A DNA stretch of 48,075 bases from Myxococcales bacterium (GTDB lineage: Bacteria; Myxococcota; Kuafuiibacteriia; Kuafuiibacteriales; Kuafuiibacteriaceae). Under the pieces are notes generated by a model. The model worked only from the letters and a program-made list of their open reading frames with translations. It ran no database searches and had not been told where the DNA came from. Of this stretch, positions 35,769 to 45,614 are shown in pieces (position 1 is the first letter of the stretch; the number at the start of each line of letters is the position of its first letter). The translations under genes were made by a program, and so were the position numbers. Location of the stretch: assembly GCA_019634385.1 (NCBI GenBank), contig JAHQVK010000179.1, positions 1 through 48,075 on the forward strand, read 5' to 3'.

Positions 35769-36632
35769 GTGCAGCAACTGGACCTCGGCATATGCGCAAC
35801 CACACACCCGCGATGTGCGAATAGAGCGCCCACTCCACCTCCTCCTGCCCAGCAATTGGCTCTATTTGAGCAAGCCTCATCAACATCCCTAGAGGGTTCC
35901 AACCCCCCTTTAAAAACTTTGCCCTCGCCCCCTCCTCTCCCTATGGAAAGTCCCATCACTCGGGGTCAGGCCCGCATCGAGCAGCTTCTCCGGCAGTTAC
36001 TAGGCCCTCGGGTCATGGTTCAGCTCACTCAAAATCGATCGACGATGATCTCTTATTCAGTTAAACGAGGAGTACGATACGTGAGGCTACATGCCTTGTT
36101 TGCTCAAGCACCGGATCACATTTTAGGTGCCGTCGCCCGGTTCGTCAGCACCAAACAACCGGACCCCAAAACGGTATGGCTGATTGACCAGTGGATTGAA
36201 ATCCATCGCCCCTACGTCAAAAGGCAGGGACGCAAGCCTCGTGTTCTTCCCAAAGGGGAAGTCCACGATCTTCAGGACATTTTTGACGGTCTCAACCAGC
36301 AATACTTTAGCGGCCGCGTACAATCTCGGATCACGTGGTCCACGGCCGCCCGTAAACAAAAGCGAATGAGTATTCGGATGGGTTCCTACTCAGAACACGA
36401 ACAACTGATTCGCATTCATCCCGCCCTCGACCAAACCTTTGTTCCCGAGTTTTTTGTGGCCTCAGTGGTGTTCCACGAGATGCTTCACGAACTACACGGG
36501 GTAGCTGAAACAGCGGACGGCACACGGAGGGTACACACTCCCGCTTTTCGCCAAGACGAAGCGCGATTTGAGGCCTATGCTAAAGCCCGAGCTTGGGAGG
36601 CTAAGCACCTTCGCCGACTCCTGAGATACTAA
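35769..36632 (+). CDS. SprT-like zinc metalloprotease with N-terminal clamp-binding-like motif
   Basis: 287 residues from GTG 35769; ATG 35943 (residue 59) is the alternative. The C-terminal half is a SprT-like domain: VHDLQDIFDGLNQQYFSGRVQSRITWS, VVFHEMLHELHG (HEMLH, 236-240) and RVHTPAF with a third His. Eukaryotic SprT relatives such as SPRTN cut DNA-protein crosslinks. Residues 1-58 are Pro/Ser-rich and contain AQQLALFEQ, which fits the bacterial beta-clamp motif QLxLF; if translated, it could tether the protease to replication, much as the PIP box does in SPRTN. This depends on the GTG start. It is a single gene between the LolC/E-like and OmpA genes. Confidence 0.8.
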   Translation: MQQLDLGICATTHPRCANRAPTPPPPAQQLALFEQASSTSLEGSNPPLKTLPSPPPLPMESPITRGQARIEQLLRQLLGPRVMVQLTQNRSTMISYSVKRGVRYVRLHALFAQAPDHILGAVARFVSTKQPDPKTVWLIDQWIEIHRPYVKRQGRKPRVLPKGEVHDLQDIFDGLNQQYFSGRVQSRITWSTAARKQKRMSIRMGSYSEHEQLIRIHPALDQTFVPEFFVASVVFHEMLHELHGVAETADGTRRVHTPAFRQDEARFEAYAKARAWEAKHLRRLLRY

Positions 36633-36697
36633 CCCCAGCCCACAACCGCTGAAGTAACAAAACCAAGCAGTTGTAGTTGCAAAAGTTGGATTCAGCC

Positions 36698-38170
36698 ATG
36701 ATACGTGCACGTCAAACCCTAACTATCTTGGTTGTCGCCACCCAATATATTCAGTTCGTTCCCCAGGGCTTAGCCCAAAGTGAAGCCGTTCCGCGTAATC
36801 AAATGATCGGATTTCGCGCGCTTGGTGGGGTGTTCATCCCTGATGGGGACGTCACCCTAAGAGGGATTAATGCACGGTTCGCAGTAGCAAACCCGATATT
36901 CGGACTCGGGCTCAGTTATTATCCCTTGGCATTTCTTGGTTTGGAGGGAGAGTTCGCTGCCTCTTTGGTTGAGATTGGTGGAGATACCCCCATATCAACA
37001 CAGGTGTACCATCCCCGCGGCCAGCTAGTTCTCCAGGGTCCTTGGCGAATCAGCCCGTTTGCCTTCGGTGGTGGCGGAGCTCAGTTCTTGGATCCCAGCC
37101 TATCTTTGAATCCGGTTCGAAGCATTCTTCACTACGGAGCTGGGCTAAAAGTTTTGATCACAAGGAACGTCCTGCTTCGTTTTGAGGGTCGCCAAAACCT
37201 GGTATTCGAAAATGGCTTTTTCGCCGAAAACATCAACCCCTTCACCCAACTAGAGATTTTTGGCGCCCTCGGCTTCACTTTTGGAGGCGTTTTTGCCAAG
37301 GACCGAGATCAGGACGGTGTCTTTATACCCAAAGACAAATGTCCTTTGGAGTCGGGCATCGAGCGTGACGGCTGCCCTGACAGTGACGGGGACGGCCAGT
37401 CAGACAAAGAAGACCTCTGTCCTCAGAAGTTTGGGCGCACTTACGATGGCTGCCCTGATAGTGATGGGGACGGCCAGTCAGACAATAAAGACCTCTGTCC
37501 TCAACACTTTGGGCGCACTAAAGATGGCTGTCCCGATAAGGATAACGATAACATCGTCGACAGTCGTGACTCGTGTCCAGATCTCCCGGGCACACTCGCA
37601 AATGGGTGCCCAAATCCTGATTCGGACGGCGACTTCATCAACGATAAGATTGACCGATGCCCTGACAAACCCGGACCTCCGCCGAGCGGCTGTCCTAATA
37701 AGGACGGGGATGCATTAGTAGATCTCGATGATCAGTGTCCCAATGAGCCAGAGACCGTCAACGGCATCAAAGACCAGGATGGATGTCCTGATGAACTACC
37801 CGTCGAAGTCAAGCGTTTCAATGGGCAAATCCGCGGCATTCGCTTCCTACCTGGCAAAGCCCGCATCCGACGGGTTTCTTTTAGAGTGCTCAATCAAGCA
37901 GTCTTTGTTCTCAAGCAATACCCGGACCTGCAACTACGGATAGAGGGTCATACCGACAACTCCGGACCCGCCTTCGCCAACTTACTCCTGTCGCAACAAC
38001 GAGCCGCTTCGGTAAAAAGATATCTAGTGGCAAACGGTCTCGATTCCTCACGCATAAAGACCGAAGGTCTCGGCGAAGATTATCCGGTGGCCTCCAACCG
38101 AAGCCCCGCCGGTCGACGACGAAACCGGCGTATTGAGTTTACGATCTTACAGTCCCGCCGAGCTAAGTGA
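36698..38170 (+). CDS. OmpA-family outer-membrane protein with thrombospondin type-3 repeats
   Basis: 490 residues from ATG 36698. After a signal peptide (~1-27, ending GLAQS) comes a beta-barrel-like domain (GLGLSYYPLAFLGLEGEF, GALGFTFGGVF) to ~residue 208. Five or six thrombospondin type-3 repeats follow (DRDQDGVFIPKDKCP, DSDGDGQSDKEDLCP and so on), with Asp-rich calcium loops and paired Cys. The C-terminal OmpA domain (~385-480) has IEGHTDNSGP, LSQQRAASVKRYLVANG and RRRNRRIEF, which bind peptidoglycan. The protein likely links the outer membrane to the wall and is rigidified by calcium. Adjacent TSP3 units are nearly identical in DNA (e.g. near 37380 and 37455), so recombination may change their number. 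Confidence 0.92.
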   Translation: MIRARQTLTILVVATQYIQFVPQGLAQSEAVPRNQMIGFRALGGVFIPDGDVTLRGINARFAVANPIFGLGLSYYPLAFLGLEGEFAASLVEIGGDTPISTQVYHPRGQLVLQGPWRISPFAFGGGGAQFLDPSLSLNPVRSILHYGAGLKVLITRNVLLRFEGRQNLVFENGFFAENINPFTQLEIFGALGFTFGGVFAKDRDQDGVFIPKDKCPLESGIERDGCPDSDGDGQSDKEDLCPQKFGRTYDGCPDSDGDGQSDNKDLCPQHFGRTKDGCPDKDNDNIVDSRDSCPDLPGTLANGCPNPDSDGDFINDKIDRCPDKPGPPPSGCPNKDGDALVDLDDQCPNEPETVNGIKDQDGCPDELPVEVKRFNGQIRGIRFLPGKARIRRVSFRVLNQAVFVLKQYPDLQLRIEGHTDNSGPAFANLLLSQQRAASVKRYLVANGLDSSRIKTEGLGEDYPVASNRSPAGRRRNRRIEFTILQSRRAK

Positions 38171-38183
38171 TCAACGGTTAGAT

Positions 38184-39410
38184 TTAACGCTGGCGTTGTA
38201 TTTGGGCCACCATCAGTAACGCCTCATCTCGGGAATGAATCCGCCCCTGGAGAACAGCTCCTTCAATCTGCTCCAACAAAGTCGCAAAATGTGGCCCAGG
38301 CAATAGTCCCGCCGCTTGCAGATCGGCACCAGTAAGAAGCGCTGCTGTTGCTGGTGGATGGTCTAGCAAAAACCGACGTGCAGCAGTAAACCGGCGGGTA
38401 GACGGGTCATCGTCACCAAAGACACAGGCCAGATAAGTAGCTAAGGCGGCCCCCTCTTCCCTACAAGCCCAGCGCAGTAAACGTACGTCAGGGGGCTCTT
38501 CGCCCGGATCTTGTGCCTCACTCGCATCACGTCGTAGGCGAAGCAAAGATCGCACCTGTCGGATCATCTTCCGAGATAGTTTTCGATGACGGAGCGCTTC
38601 TTCCACCTCCGTTTCGGGATAGGCATCGTGAACAATAGCCCACGCAATCTCTAGCCTCATCGAAGTCTCTCGAGCCCCCAGCCGAGCGAGAGCAGTTCGC
38701 ATCGAAGCGAACAAGCACCTCTTAGGTAGACAGATGGACGCCAGATGAGAGGAGACAAGGAGATCCACTGCCTCCGCCACCCGTGGACTGGTCCACATTC
38801 CTTCAAGTTCTTGAGTGATCCGCTCTGGACTGACCACCCGAAGATGAGCCGCCTCGCTTCGGAGAGCTTCCCAGGTCTGCGACTCAATTCGAAACCCTAA
38901 CCGTGCTGCAAATCGAACCGCCCGCAACATCCGTAGACGATCCTCATGAAACCGCTGCCAAGGATCCCCAACCGCCCGAATGAGCCCTGCCTCCAGATCC
39001 AGCTGACCGTCCACGTAGTCCAGGATCTGGCCAGTAAGCGGATCCATCAAAAGAGCGTTGATCGTAAAGTCTCGGCGCTTAACATCTTCTTCCCTCGACG
39101 TGGCATACCGTACCGCATCTGGCCGACGACCATCGGTATAGAGCCCATCAGCTCGGAATGTTGCCACCTCGTATGTCCGCTTCTTGGACCAAATGACTTC
39201 GATCACGCCAAAGGCAGCACCCACCGCAATCGTTCGCGGGAATAGAGCTTGGATCTGCTCTGGGCGAGCATCAGTCGCAATATCCCAGTCTCTAGGGCTC
39301 AACCCTAATAACAGATCCCGAACACATCCTCCGGCAAACCACGCCTCAAAGCCTTGATCTCGAAGCGCTTCGGCAATGTCCACCGCCCCTTGGCGATGTT
39401 CATTCTCCAT
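38184..39410 (-). CDS. CCA-adding/poly(A) polymerase-family nucleotidyltransferase
   Basis: 408 residues. The class II nucleotidyltransferase head has WFAGGCVRDLLLG (~24-36) and DWDIATDA with catalytic Asp41 and Asp43. RRDFTINALLMDP and EDRLRMLRAVRFAARLGF are the neck motifs. It adds the CCA 3' end to tRNAs or makes poly(A) tails; the two functions cannot be split reliably by sequence. Because both tRNA genes here lack CCA, a CCA-adding role is required somewhere in this genome and this gene is a good candidate. A final ~100-residue region lacks an evident HD domain. It is followed downstream by the convergent OmpA gene. Confidence 0.9.
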   Translation of the reverse strand: MENEHRQGAVDIAEALRDQGFEAWFAGGCVRDLLLGLSPRDWDIATDARPEQIQALFPRTIAVGAAFGVIEVIWSKKRTYEVATFRADGLYTDGRRPDAVRYATSREEDVKRRDFTINALLMDPLTGQILDYVDGQLDLEAGLIRAVGDPWQRFHEDRLRMLRAVRFAARLGFRIESQTWEALRSEAAHLRVVSPERITQELEGMWTSPRVAEAVDLLVSSHLASICLPKRCLFASMRTALARLGARETSMRLEIAWAIVHDAYPETEVEEALRHRKLSRKMIRQVRSLLRLRRDASEAQDPGEEPPDVRLLRWACREEGAALATYLACVFGDDDPSTRRFTAARRFLLDHPPATAALLTGADLQAAGLLPGPHFATLLEQIEGAVLQGRIHSRDEALLMVAQIQRQR

Positions 39411-39439
39411 TACTCATCCTCCACACCCACTGGACTCCA

Positions 39440-40504
39440 TCATCCTCGACGGGGCCCACCCAAGGGTTGGTCACTGCGCAAATGTAAGACCAGCCGCTCC
39501 ATAGCCCGTACGGCCTCAAGTTGGCCCCCCTTAAGGGCTCGATCGGCCATCGAAATCGAAGCCAAAGCCCGAGCGAATTGAACCGTTGAACCTTTGGCCG
39601 CCTGAGTCGCCAGCCGGTCAGCAACAAAAGGTGGCACGCCCAGCAGACTGGCCAGCGAAGCTCCCTTCTGCGCCACCGACACCGTCAACAGCTGACGATA
39701 GTGGCGGGCCATCAGGGCAAGTAGCCTCAGCGGCGGTTCTCGCTTAACAACAAGCAGTCGATAGAGTCCTCGCAGGACTCGCTCCGGAGCCTCATCCTCC
39801 AGCGAATCTATGAGCTCAAACACCGATTCTTCTGGGACAGCAGAGACCACCTTCGCCACATCTTCCGGGTGGATCGACCGCCCGCTCTCCGGTCCAACGT
39901 ATAGATGAAGATAGTGAAGCATTTCCAAAGCCCGCTGAAAATCATGACCAAGCGCTGTCACCAAAGCTCGCACGGCGTCTGACTCCACCCGAATTTGTGC
40001 CGCCTTCGCATAAGCCCTAAGCGTTTTGGGCATATCCCGCTCACTGGGAGACTCAAAACGGATCAACGCCCCTGCTTTGTTAAGGGCCTTAACCAGCTTG
40101 GCCCGACCATCCCACTTGCTACCGGCGATCAAAAGCAAGGTAGTCGAAGGCGAAGGCGACGCTACATAGGCTAAGAACGCTTTCGCATCCGATTCCGAGA
40201 CCTGCCCCTCCAGAAGCTGGTTCGCGCGACGTACCAAAACCAACCGACGAGGCGCAAAAGCGGGTAGGGTGTTCGCGGCATCCAAGACTCGAGCCAGCGG
40301 CTGCTCTTTGCCGACAAACACATCCCGGTTGAAATCCTGGCCAGCAGTGCCGGGAGGAAAAACGGCCCGGTGCAACGCGTCCACGAACTGATCAACGAGC
40401 ACCGTCAGACCGTCCACCGCGTAGATCGAACTAGGCCCCTCCTTGTCCAGCAAGAGCAGGGGCCCGTCACGTGAGGCGCGAGGAGAACGCTTCGATGCCG
40501 CCAC
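39440..40504 (-). CDS. holA: DNA polymerase III delta subunit
   Basis: 354 residues from a GTG. FVGKEQPLARVLDAANTLPAFAPRRLVLVRRANQLLEG is the family N-terminal region. TLLLIAGSKWDGRAKLVKALNKAGALIRF and the C-terminal collar helices (AMERLVLHLR) complete the three-domain AAA-like delta fold. Delta opens the beta clamp within the clamp loader. Lengths of 330-360 are normal. It lies ~30 bp upstream of the nucleotidyltransferase gene on the same strand and may be co-transcribed with it. Confidence 0.9.
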   Translation of the reverse strand: MAASKRSPRASRDGPLLLLDKEGPSSIYAVDGLTVLVDQFVDALHRAVFPPGTAGQDFNRDVFVGKEQPLARVLDAANTLPAFAPRRLVLVRRANQLLEGQVSESDAKAFLAYVASPSPSTTLLLIAGSKWDGRAKLVKALNKAGALIRFESPSERDMPKTLRAYAKAAQIRVESDAVRALVTALGHDFQRALEMLHYLHLYVGPESGRSIHPEDVAKVVSAVPEESVFELIDSLEDEAPERVLRGLYRLLVVKREPPLRLLALMARHYRQLLTVSVAQKGASLASLLGVPPFVADRLATQAAKGSTVQFARALASISMADRALKGGQLEAVRAMERLVLHLRSDQPLGGPRRG

Positions 40505-40556
40505 CTCCGCTGACTAGCGAAGCCCGCCGAAGGTGTCGAGTATCGAACGGTTGATC

Positions 40557-41861
40557 TCAATCCATATTTTTGGCGATCAGCTTGCCAAACTCTGAGCACG
40601 CAACCTTGGTTGCCCCTTCCATCTGCCGATGAAAATCATAGGTCACCGTCTTGTTCGCAATGCTGGTGTCTAGCCCTTTAATGATGAGATCCGCGGCTTC
40701 ATTCCACCCAAGATGGCGCAGCATCATCTCTCCGGAAAGAATCACCGACCCGGGGTTCACCATATCTTTGTCTGCATACTTCGGCGCAGTCCCATGGGTA
40801 GCCTCAAAAATCGCGTGACCAGTTTCGTAGTTAATGTTGCCGCCAGGAGCGATGCCGATCCCTCCAACCTGAGCAGCCAAAGCATCCGATAGGTAGTCCC
40901 CGTTGAGGTTCAAGGTAGCGATCACTTCAAACTCTTCGGGCCGGGTAAGCACCTGCTGCAGCATGATATCCGCAATGGTATCTTTCACTATCAGCTTGTT
41001 GGCAGCGGTGGCCGTTCCGTAGGCCGCATTAGCCGCGTCAGCACCCGATTCGTCTCGAATGCGCTCCCACTCAGAAGCGCCGCTACCTCCCCAACCAAAG
41101 GTCTTGTCACCGTATTCTTTTTCGCCAACCTCGTAGCCCCACTTCATAAAGGCCCCTTCAGTGAACTTCATAATGTTCCCCTTGTGGACCAGAGTGACGC
41201 TCTTAGCCCCCTGGGCCAAAGCGTACTTGATGGCAGCCCGAACCAGACGAGATGTCCCCTCTTGAGAAACTGGCTTAAGACCAAATCCCGCGGAATCTGG
41301 GAACCGAATCTTCTGGAACTTTTCCGGGAAGTTTTCTTTCAAAAGGGCTTTTAGGCGAACCGCATCTTCCGAGCCTTCCTCGAACTCAATTCCTGCATAG
41401 ATGTCTTCGGTGTTCTCCCGAAAGATCACCATATTGACTGCCCCTGGATTCTTAACGGGTGAGGGAACCCCCGTAAACCACCGCACAGGCCTCACGCAGG
41501 CATACAGATCTAAGCGCTGACGAAGGGCGACGTTCAACGACCGGATGCCACCGCCAATGGGCGTGGTCAGCGGCCCTTTAATGCCTACGAGATACTCTCG
41601 GAATGCCTCGACCGTTTCCGCAGGTAGCCACTCGCCGGTCGTATCGAACGCCTTCTGACCAGCAAGAACTTCCATCCAAGCGATACTACGTTGTCCGCCA
41701 TAGGCCTTCCTGACAGCCTGGTCGAAAACATGCTGGGAGGCTTTCCAGATGTCGCGACCCGTACCGTCACCTTCGATGAAGGGGATTATGGGTCGATCAC
41801 CAACCTGGAGCTCTCCGTTTTGAATCGTGACTTTGTCACCGTCGGGTACGTTGAGGCTCAT
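40557..41861 (-). CDS. icd: NADP-dependent isocitrate dehydrogenase
   Basis: 434 residues from ATG 41861 (the frame is open to 41939 without homology). It converts isocitrate to 2-oxoglutarate and CO2 in the TCA cycle. [12 protein letters not shown], the substrate motif [17 protein letters not shown] with the Ser that AceK phosphorylates in E. coli, [22 protein letters not shown] and [20 protein letters not shown] are present. KY after GTAP corresponds to the NADP-selective residues of E. coli Icd. No aceK is visible. Single gene. Confidence 0.97.
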   Translation of the reverse strand: MSLNVPDGDKVTIQNGELQVGDRPIIPFIEGDGTGRDIWKASQHVFDQAVRKAYGGQRSIAWMEVLAGQKAFDTTGEWLPAETVEAFREYLVGIKGPLTTPIGGGIRSLNVALRQRLDLYACVRPVRWFTGVPSPVKNPGAVNMVIFRENTEDIYAGIEFEEGSEDAVRLKALLKENFPEKFQKIRFPDSAGFGLKPVSQEGTSRLVRAAIKYALAQGAKSVTLVHKGNIMKFTEGAFMKWGYEVGEKEYGDKTFGWGGSGASEWERIRDESGADAANAAYGTATAANKLIVKDTIADIMLQQVLTRPEEFEVIATLNLNGDYLSDALAAQVGGIGIAPGGNINYETGHAIFEATHGTAPKYADKDMVNPGSVILSGEMMLRHLGWNEAADLIIKGLDTSIANKTVTYDFHRQMEGATKVACSEFGKLIAKNMD

Positions 41862-42203
41862 AACAAGGGGGCGTACCCCAGCGCGGCGACGGGCACAACT
41901 CCTCGAAGAGTGGATAGGGCGCATACACGCAACTCCCAACTGCCATTAACCGGATATTCGTCAACCTACTGACTGAGAATGAGCAATGAACTGGTCAATT
42001 TATTGGCACCTCCCCATGTCTTCTTTGTCTACCCATTTGGCCTACTAAGGTCTTTCATTGCGGCGGAATTGCCTACCATCAGGGAGAAAAGCGCCTCCCA
42101 GCGAGGAGAGGATGCTCAGACAACAAACGGTGTATCGACTGGCACATTACGTGCTCGATGTAGAAACAACATCGAAGCGCCCGATGTGCCGGTCACGCTT
42201 CAC

Positions 42204-42243
42204 GCGCCGCCCTTCTCCTAGTCATAAAAGCGAAGGGCGGCGC
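42204..42243. terminator. Perfect 12-bp stem-loop between thrS and icd
   Basis: The arms GCGCCGCCCTTC (42204-42215) and GAAGGGCGGCGC (42232-42243) pair perfectly around a 16-nt loop. It lies 80 bp past the thrS stop and is a plausible terminator or mRNA 3' stabiliser for thrS, though no T-tract follows. The remainder of 41862-42325 contains no gene. Confidence 0.6.
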
Positions 42244-42325
42244 AGTTTCGCAACCTCTGAAGAAGCTCGCTTTTAAGCCCACTACCCTGCGCGGCCACCA
42301 AAGGGCAAAAGAGCCACAGACGGTT

Positions 42326-44347
42326 TCATGTGCTCAAGGAAGAGCTTGAGGATCGTTCCTCTGTCACCAGCGTAGGAGGCAACTTCTCCGCTTCAATACG
42401 CTCCAGGAATGCCGGTACGGAGAAAGCTCCCAGTTCACCAGTCTCACGACTTCGAACATTCACCTCTTTCGCCCCCGCCTCTTTCTCACCAACAACGAGA
42501 AGATAGGGAATTTTATGAAGACTCCCTTGGCGAATCTTATACCCGATGCGATCTCCTCTCAGATTAGCCTCCGTTCGGAAACCAGCAGTAACCAGTCGCT
42601 GAGTCACCTTCGAAGCGTAATCATTGTACTTCTCAGAAACAGGAAGAACCTGAACCTGAACCGGGGCAAGCCAGAACGGAAAACGTCCCGCAGTGTGCTC
42701 AATAATAATCCCCAAAAAGCGCTCTAAGCTCCCGAATGCCGCGCGATGAAGCATAACCGGTATGTGACGATCACCATCGGGCCCAACGTATCGAAGCTCG
42801 AATCGCTCGGGCATAGAGAAGTCCAATTGGATGGTCCCACATTGCCAGGATCGCTTGAGCACATCTCTAATATGGAAATCGATCTTCGGCCCGTAGAAAG
42901 CACCATCCCCTTTGTTCAGTACATAGTTTACTTTCTTAGCTTCGAGTGCCGACGTTAACGCCCTTTCCGCTTTGGTCCACATATCATCGGATCCGATGCT
43001 TTTCTCTGGACGAGTAGATAGTTCAATACGCACGTCAGTGAGCCCAAAAGCACCATAAACCTCAGCGAAAAAGTCGATCAGCATACCAATCTCCCCTTCG
43101 ACCTGCTCTGGTGTACAAAAGTGATGGGCATCATCTTGAGTAAAAGCCTGGACCCGGAACAAACCATGCCTTGCCCCTGACAATTCTCGGCGATGCACCA
43201 ACCCCATCTCGGCATAACGAAGCGGGAACTCATTGTGGCTATGAAGCTTGGACTTAAAGAGGATGCAATGCCCAGGACAGTTCATAGGCTTCACTGCCAT
43301 GGGACGTTCTTCCTCCACATTGTCATGGATTTCGTCAGGCAGCTTTTCGTCACGAAGCTTCATCTTCGTGAAGAACATATTTTCTAAGTAGTTCTCGTAG
43401 TGCCCAGAAGTGTGCCATAGGTTCTCGGACAGAATCAGTGGCGCTTTCACCTCGTGATAGTTACGCAAGCGAAGCTGCCCACGCATATAATCACTAAGAA
43501 TCGTGAATAGCGTAGTACCCTTCGGTAAAAAAAAAGGAAAGCCTGGGGCATCTTCAGAAAAGAAGAACAGTTCGAGTTGTTCACCAAGAAGACGATGATC
43601 CCGCTTCTTAGCCTCTTCCAACAAGCGAAGATGTTCCTGTAGGTCCTGTTTGGAGAAAAACGCCGTACCATAAACCCGTTGGAGTTGCTCTCGGCTAGCG
43701 TCAGCTCTCCAGTAAGACCCAGCAACCGAAGTAAGTTTTACATTCTTCAGAAAACTTGTACTAGGCACATGAGGGCCGCGACACAGGTCTATAAAGTCTC
43801 CGTGCTGATAGAATGAAAGCGTGGCCCCGCGAGCTAAGAGATCATCTACAATCTCTTGCTTAAACTGGTTATTTCCTCCGTCAATTTGCTTGTAGCGATG
43901 GTACGCTTCGTCCGCCAGACCATCGTCAGCTTCGGTTCGAACGAACGCATGTCCTTCTTTGGCAATGCGTTGCATCTCCTCCTCAATCTTCACAAAGTCT
44001 TCTGGAGAAATACGATAGTCGGGCAGATAGATATCGTAGTAAAAACCATCATCTACCACCGGACCGATAGTAAGCTGTGCTTTGGGAAAAATGCGGAGGA
44101 TAGCATCCGCCATCAAATGGGCGGCAGAGTGCCGCAAGACCTCCAAGGCTTCATCATCCTTTTTGGTAAGGATCGCAACCTCAGCGGCCTCCGGAATCGG
44201 ACGGAACAGATCTACGATCTCGCCGTTTACTTTGGCCGCTACCGCATTCTTGACCAAGGCTTTGGAAATGCTTGTTGCCAAATCTGACGCAGTTGCGCCG
44301 CTTGGTAAGTCACGCTGGCTCCCATCCGGGAGTTTAACAGATACCAT
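42326..44347 (-). CDS. thrS: Threonyl-tRNA synthetase
   Basis: 673 residues from ATG 44347, preceded by a clear AAGGAG ribosome site. An N-terminal TGS domain (1-~62), the editing domain with HSAAHLMAD (His73, His77) and the catalytic class II core with MNCPGHCILF, RYAEMGLVHRRELSGARHGLFRVQAFTQDDAHHFC and the zinc ligands Cys/His/His are present, followed by the anticodon-binding domain (LPVSEKYNDYASKV to the end). Full length for the family. It charges tRNA-Thr. No T-box or operator-like fold was recognised in the 44348-44616 leader. Confidence 0.97.
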   Translation of the reverse strand: MVSVKLPDGSQRDLPSGATASDLATSISKALVKNAVAAKVNGEIVDLFRPIPEAAEVAILTKKDDEALEVLRHSAAHLMADAILRIFPKAQLTIGPVVDDGFYYDIYLPDYRISPEDFVKIEEEMQRIAKEGHAFVRTEADDGLADEAYHRYKQIDGGNNQFKQEIVDDLLARGATLSFYQHGDFIDLCRGPHVPSTSFLKNVKLTSVAGSYWRADASREQLQRVYGTAFFSKQDLQEHLRLLEEAKKRDHRLLGEQLELFFFSEDAPGFPFFLPKGTTLFTILSDYMRGQLRLRNYHEVKAPLILSENLWHTSGHYENYLENMFFTKMKLRDEKLPDEIHDNVEEERPMAVKPMNCPGHCILFKSKLHSHNEFPLRYAEMGLVHRRELSGARHGLFRVQAFTQDDAHHFCTPEQVEGEIGMLIDFFAEVYGAFGLTDVRIELSTRPEKSIGSDDMWTKAERALTSALEAKKVNYVLNKGDGAFYGPKIDFHIRDVLKRSWQCGTIQLDFSMPERFELRYVGPDGDRHIPVMLHRAAFGSLERFLGIIIEHTAGRFPFWLAPVQVQVLPVSEKYNDYASKVTQRLVTAGFRTEANLRGDRIGYKIRQGSLHKIPYLLVVGEKEAGAKEVNVRSRETGELGAFSVPAFLERIEAEKLPPTLVTEERSSSSSLST

Positions 44348-44616
44348 TGGTAATGTTCTCCTTCACGGGATAGCTACTTCCCATCCCGTGCCTTTCGCCC
44401 ATTACGCATACCAAGCGTAATAAGCACTTCTACGATTCATACCACAGAAACCGATTGGATCGACCCCAAGCTCCTGCGCTACCTTCGAGGTTTTATCTCA
44501 CTGCAAGGACCACTTGGCAACCGGTTGAGAAGCGCTCAAAGCAGCATTGCAACAACATCGTCCGAGCGAGGAGCGTTTTTACTCTACGACCGGTGGCCCT
44601 TTGCGTGGATATAAAG

Positions 44617-45504
44617 TTATGGCGACCACTCAAACTCCACGGTGGTGTGCGCGATCGCATAGGTCTTGTTAAGGAGCGACTTCAGTTCACAACGTACCTC
44701 TTCTAAAGAGGAACCACTCACCCCCTCATCCACTACCACATGGGCATTCAACGCTCTAGAACGCTCGCTCAGCTGCCAGACATGAAGCTGACGAACCTTC
44801 TGCACCCCCGAAACTTGTTCCATACCCCGCCTCAAACTGGGCACATCAATCCCGTCGGGCGCCCCTTCCATCAAGATATGAGCTGCCGAACGAAGCATCC
44901 CATAGGCGGAAAACAACACACCAAACGCAATAACAAACGTCAGTAACGGGTCGATAAAGCTTAAGCCAGTCCAAGCGACTATAACTGCGCCCACCACCAC
45001 CACCGCCGAAGATGCCGCATCAGTAAGGTGGTGGAGAAAAGCGGCGCGAATATTCAAGCTCCCAGTGGAGGGACCCCACAGAATGAACACAGTAAGCAGA
45101 TCGATCACCACCGCCAACAGTCCAGCAACAATCACCCAGGTGGTCTCCATAGGTTGGGGCGTGACCAAGCGCATCAGACCTTCCCATACAAGAAAGCCCC
45201 CTATTAGGAGCAACGACGTCAAATTAATGATCGCTCCCACAAGCTCAGCCCGTTCATAACCAAATGTGTATCGGTCATCCGGTTGCCGGCTAGCCACATG
45301 CCTGGCCACTAAGGCGATCAGCAGCGCGGCCACATCCCCAAAGTTATGTAGGGCATCAGCAATGAGCGCCAAACTGCCTGCTAGAGAGCCGACCACCCAC
45401 TCCACCCCAGTCAGGACCATATTGAAGACTACCGCCACCACCAATACGCGGCTTCCCACCCGTGAGAGCGTTTCATGATGATTATGATGGTGTCCGTCAC
45501 CCAT
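44617..45504 (-). CDS. Cation diffusion facilitator (CzcD/ZitB-type) metal exporter
   Basis: 295 residues from ATG 45504, which begins the His-rich cytosolic leader MGDGHHHNHHE; 45549 is the longest frame. Six membrane helices. The HxxxD zinc sites are in helix 2 (DALHNFGD) and helix 5 (HHLTDAASS), and a C-terminal dimerisation domain starts near PSLRRGMEQVSGV and ends HTTVEFEW. It exports Zn2+ (or Cd2+, Co2+) in exchange for protons. Single gene, divergent from the M15-like peptidase. Confidence 0.93.
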   Translation of the reverse strand: MGDGHHHNHHETLSRVGSRVLVVAVVFNMVLTGVEWVVGSLAGSLALIADALHNFGDVAALLIALVARHVASRQPDDRYTFGYERAELVGAIINLTSLLLIGGFLVWEGLMRLVTPQPMETTWVIVAGLLAVVIDLLTVFILWGPSTGSLNIRAAFLHHLTDAASSAVVVVGAVIVAWTGLSFIDPLLTFVIAFGVLFSAYGMLRSAAHILMEGAPDGIDVPSLRRGMEQVSGVQKVRQLHVWQLSERSRALNAHVVVDEGVSGSSLEEVRCELKSLLNKTYAIAHTTVEFEWSP

Positions 45505-45614
45505 ACGACCAATGTACAACGAGCCTTCAAAGGAGGGCACCAAGAACAACGGCTCTTTGTGCGCACGGACGTAATTCTCGTGGCCTTCACTACTGAACCT
45601 CTTACGGTCTCATC

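Noticed and set aside
44348-44616. T-box or operator leader for thrS
   Set aside because: No T-box sequence or tRNA-like operator fold was found; only a normal ribosome site precedes thrS.
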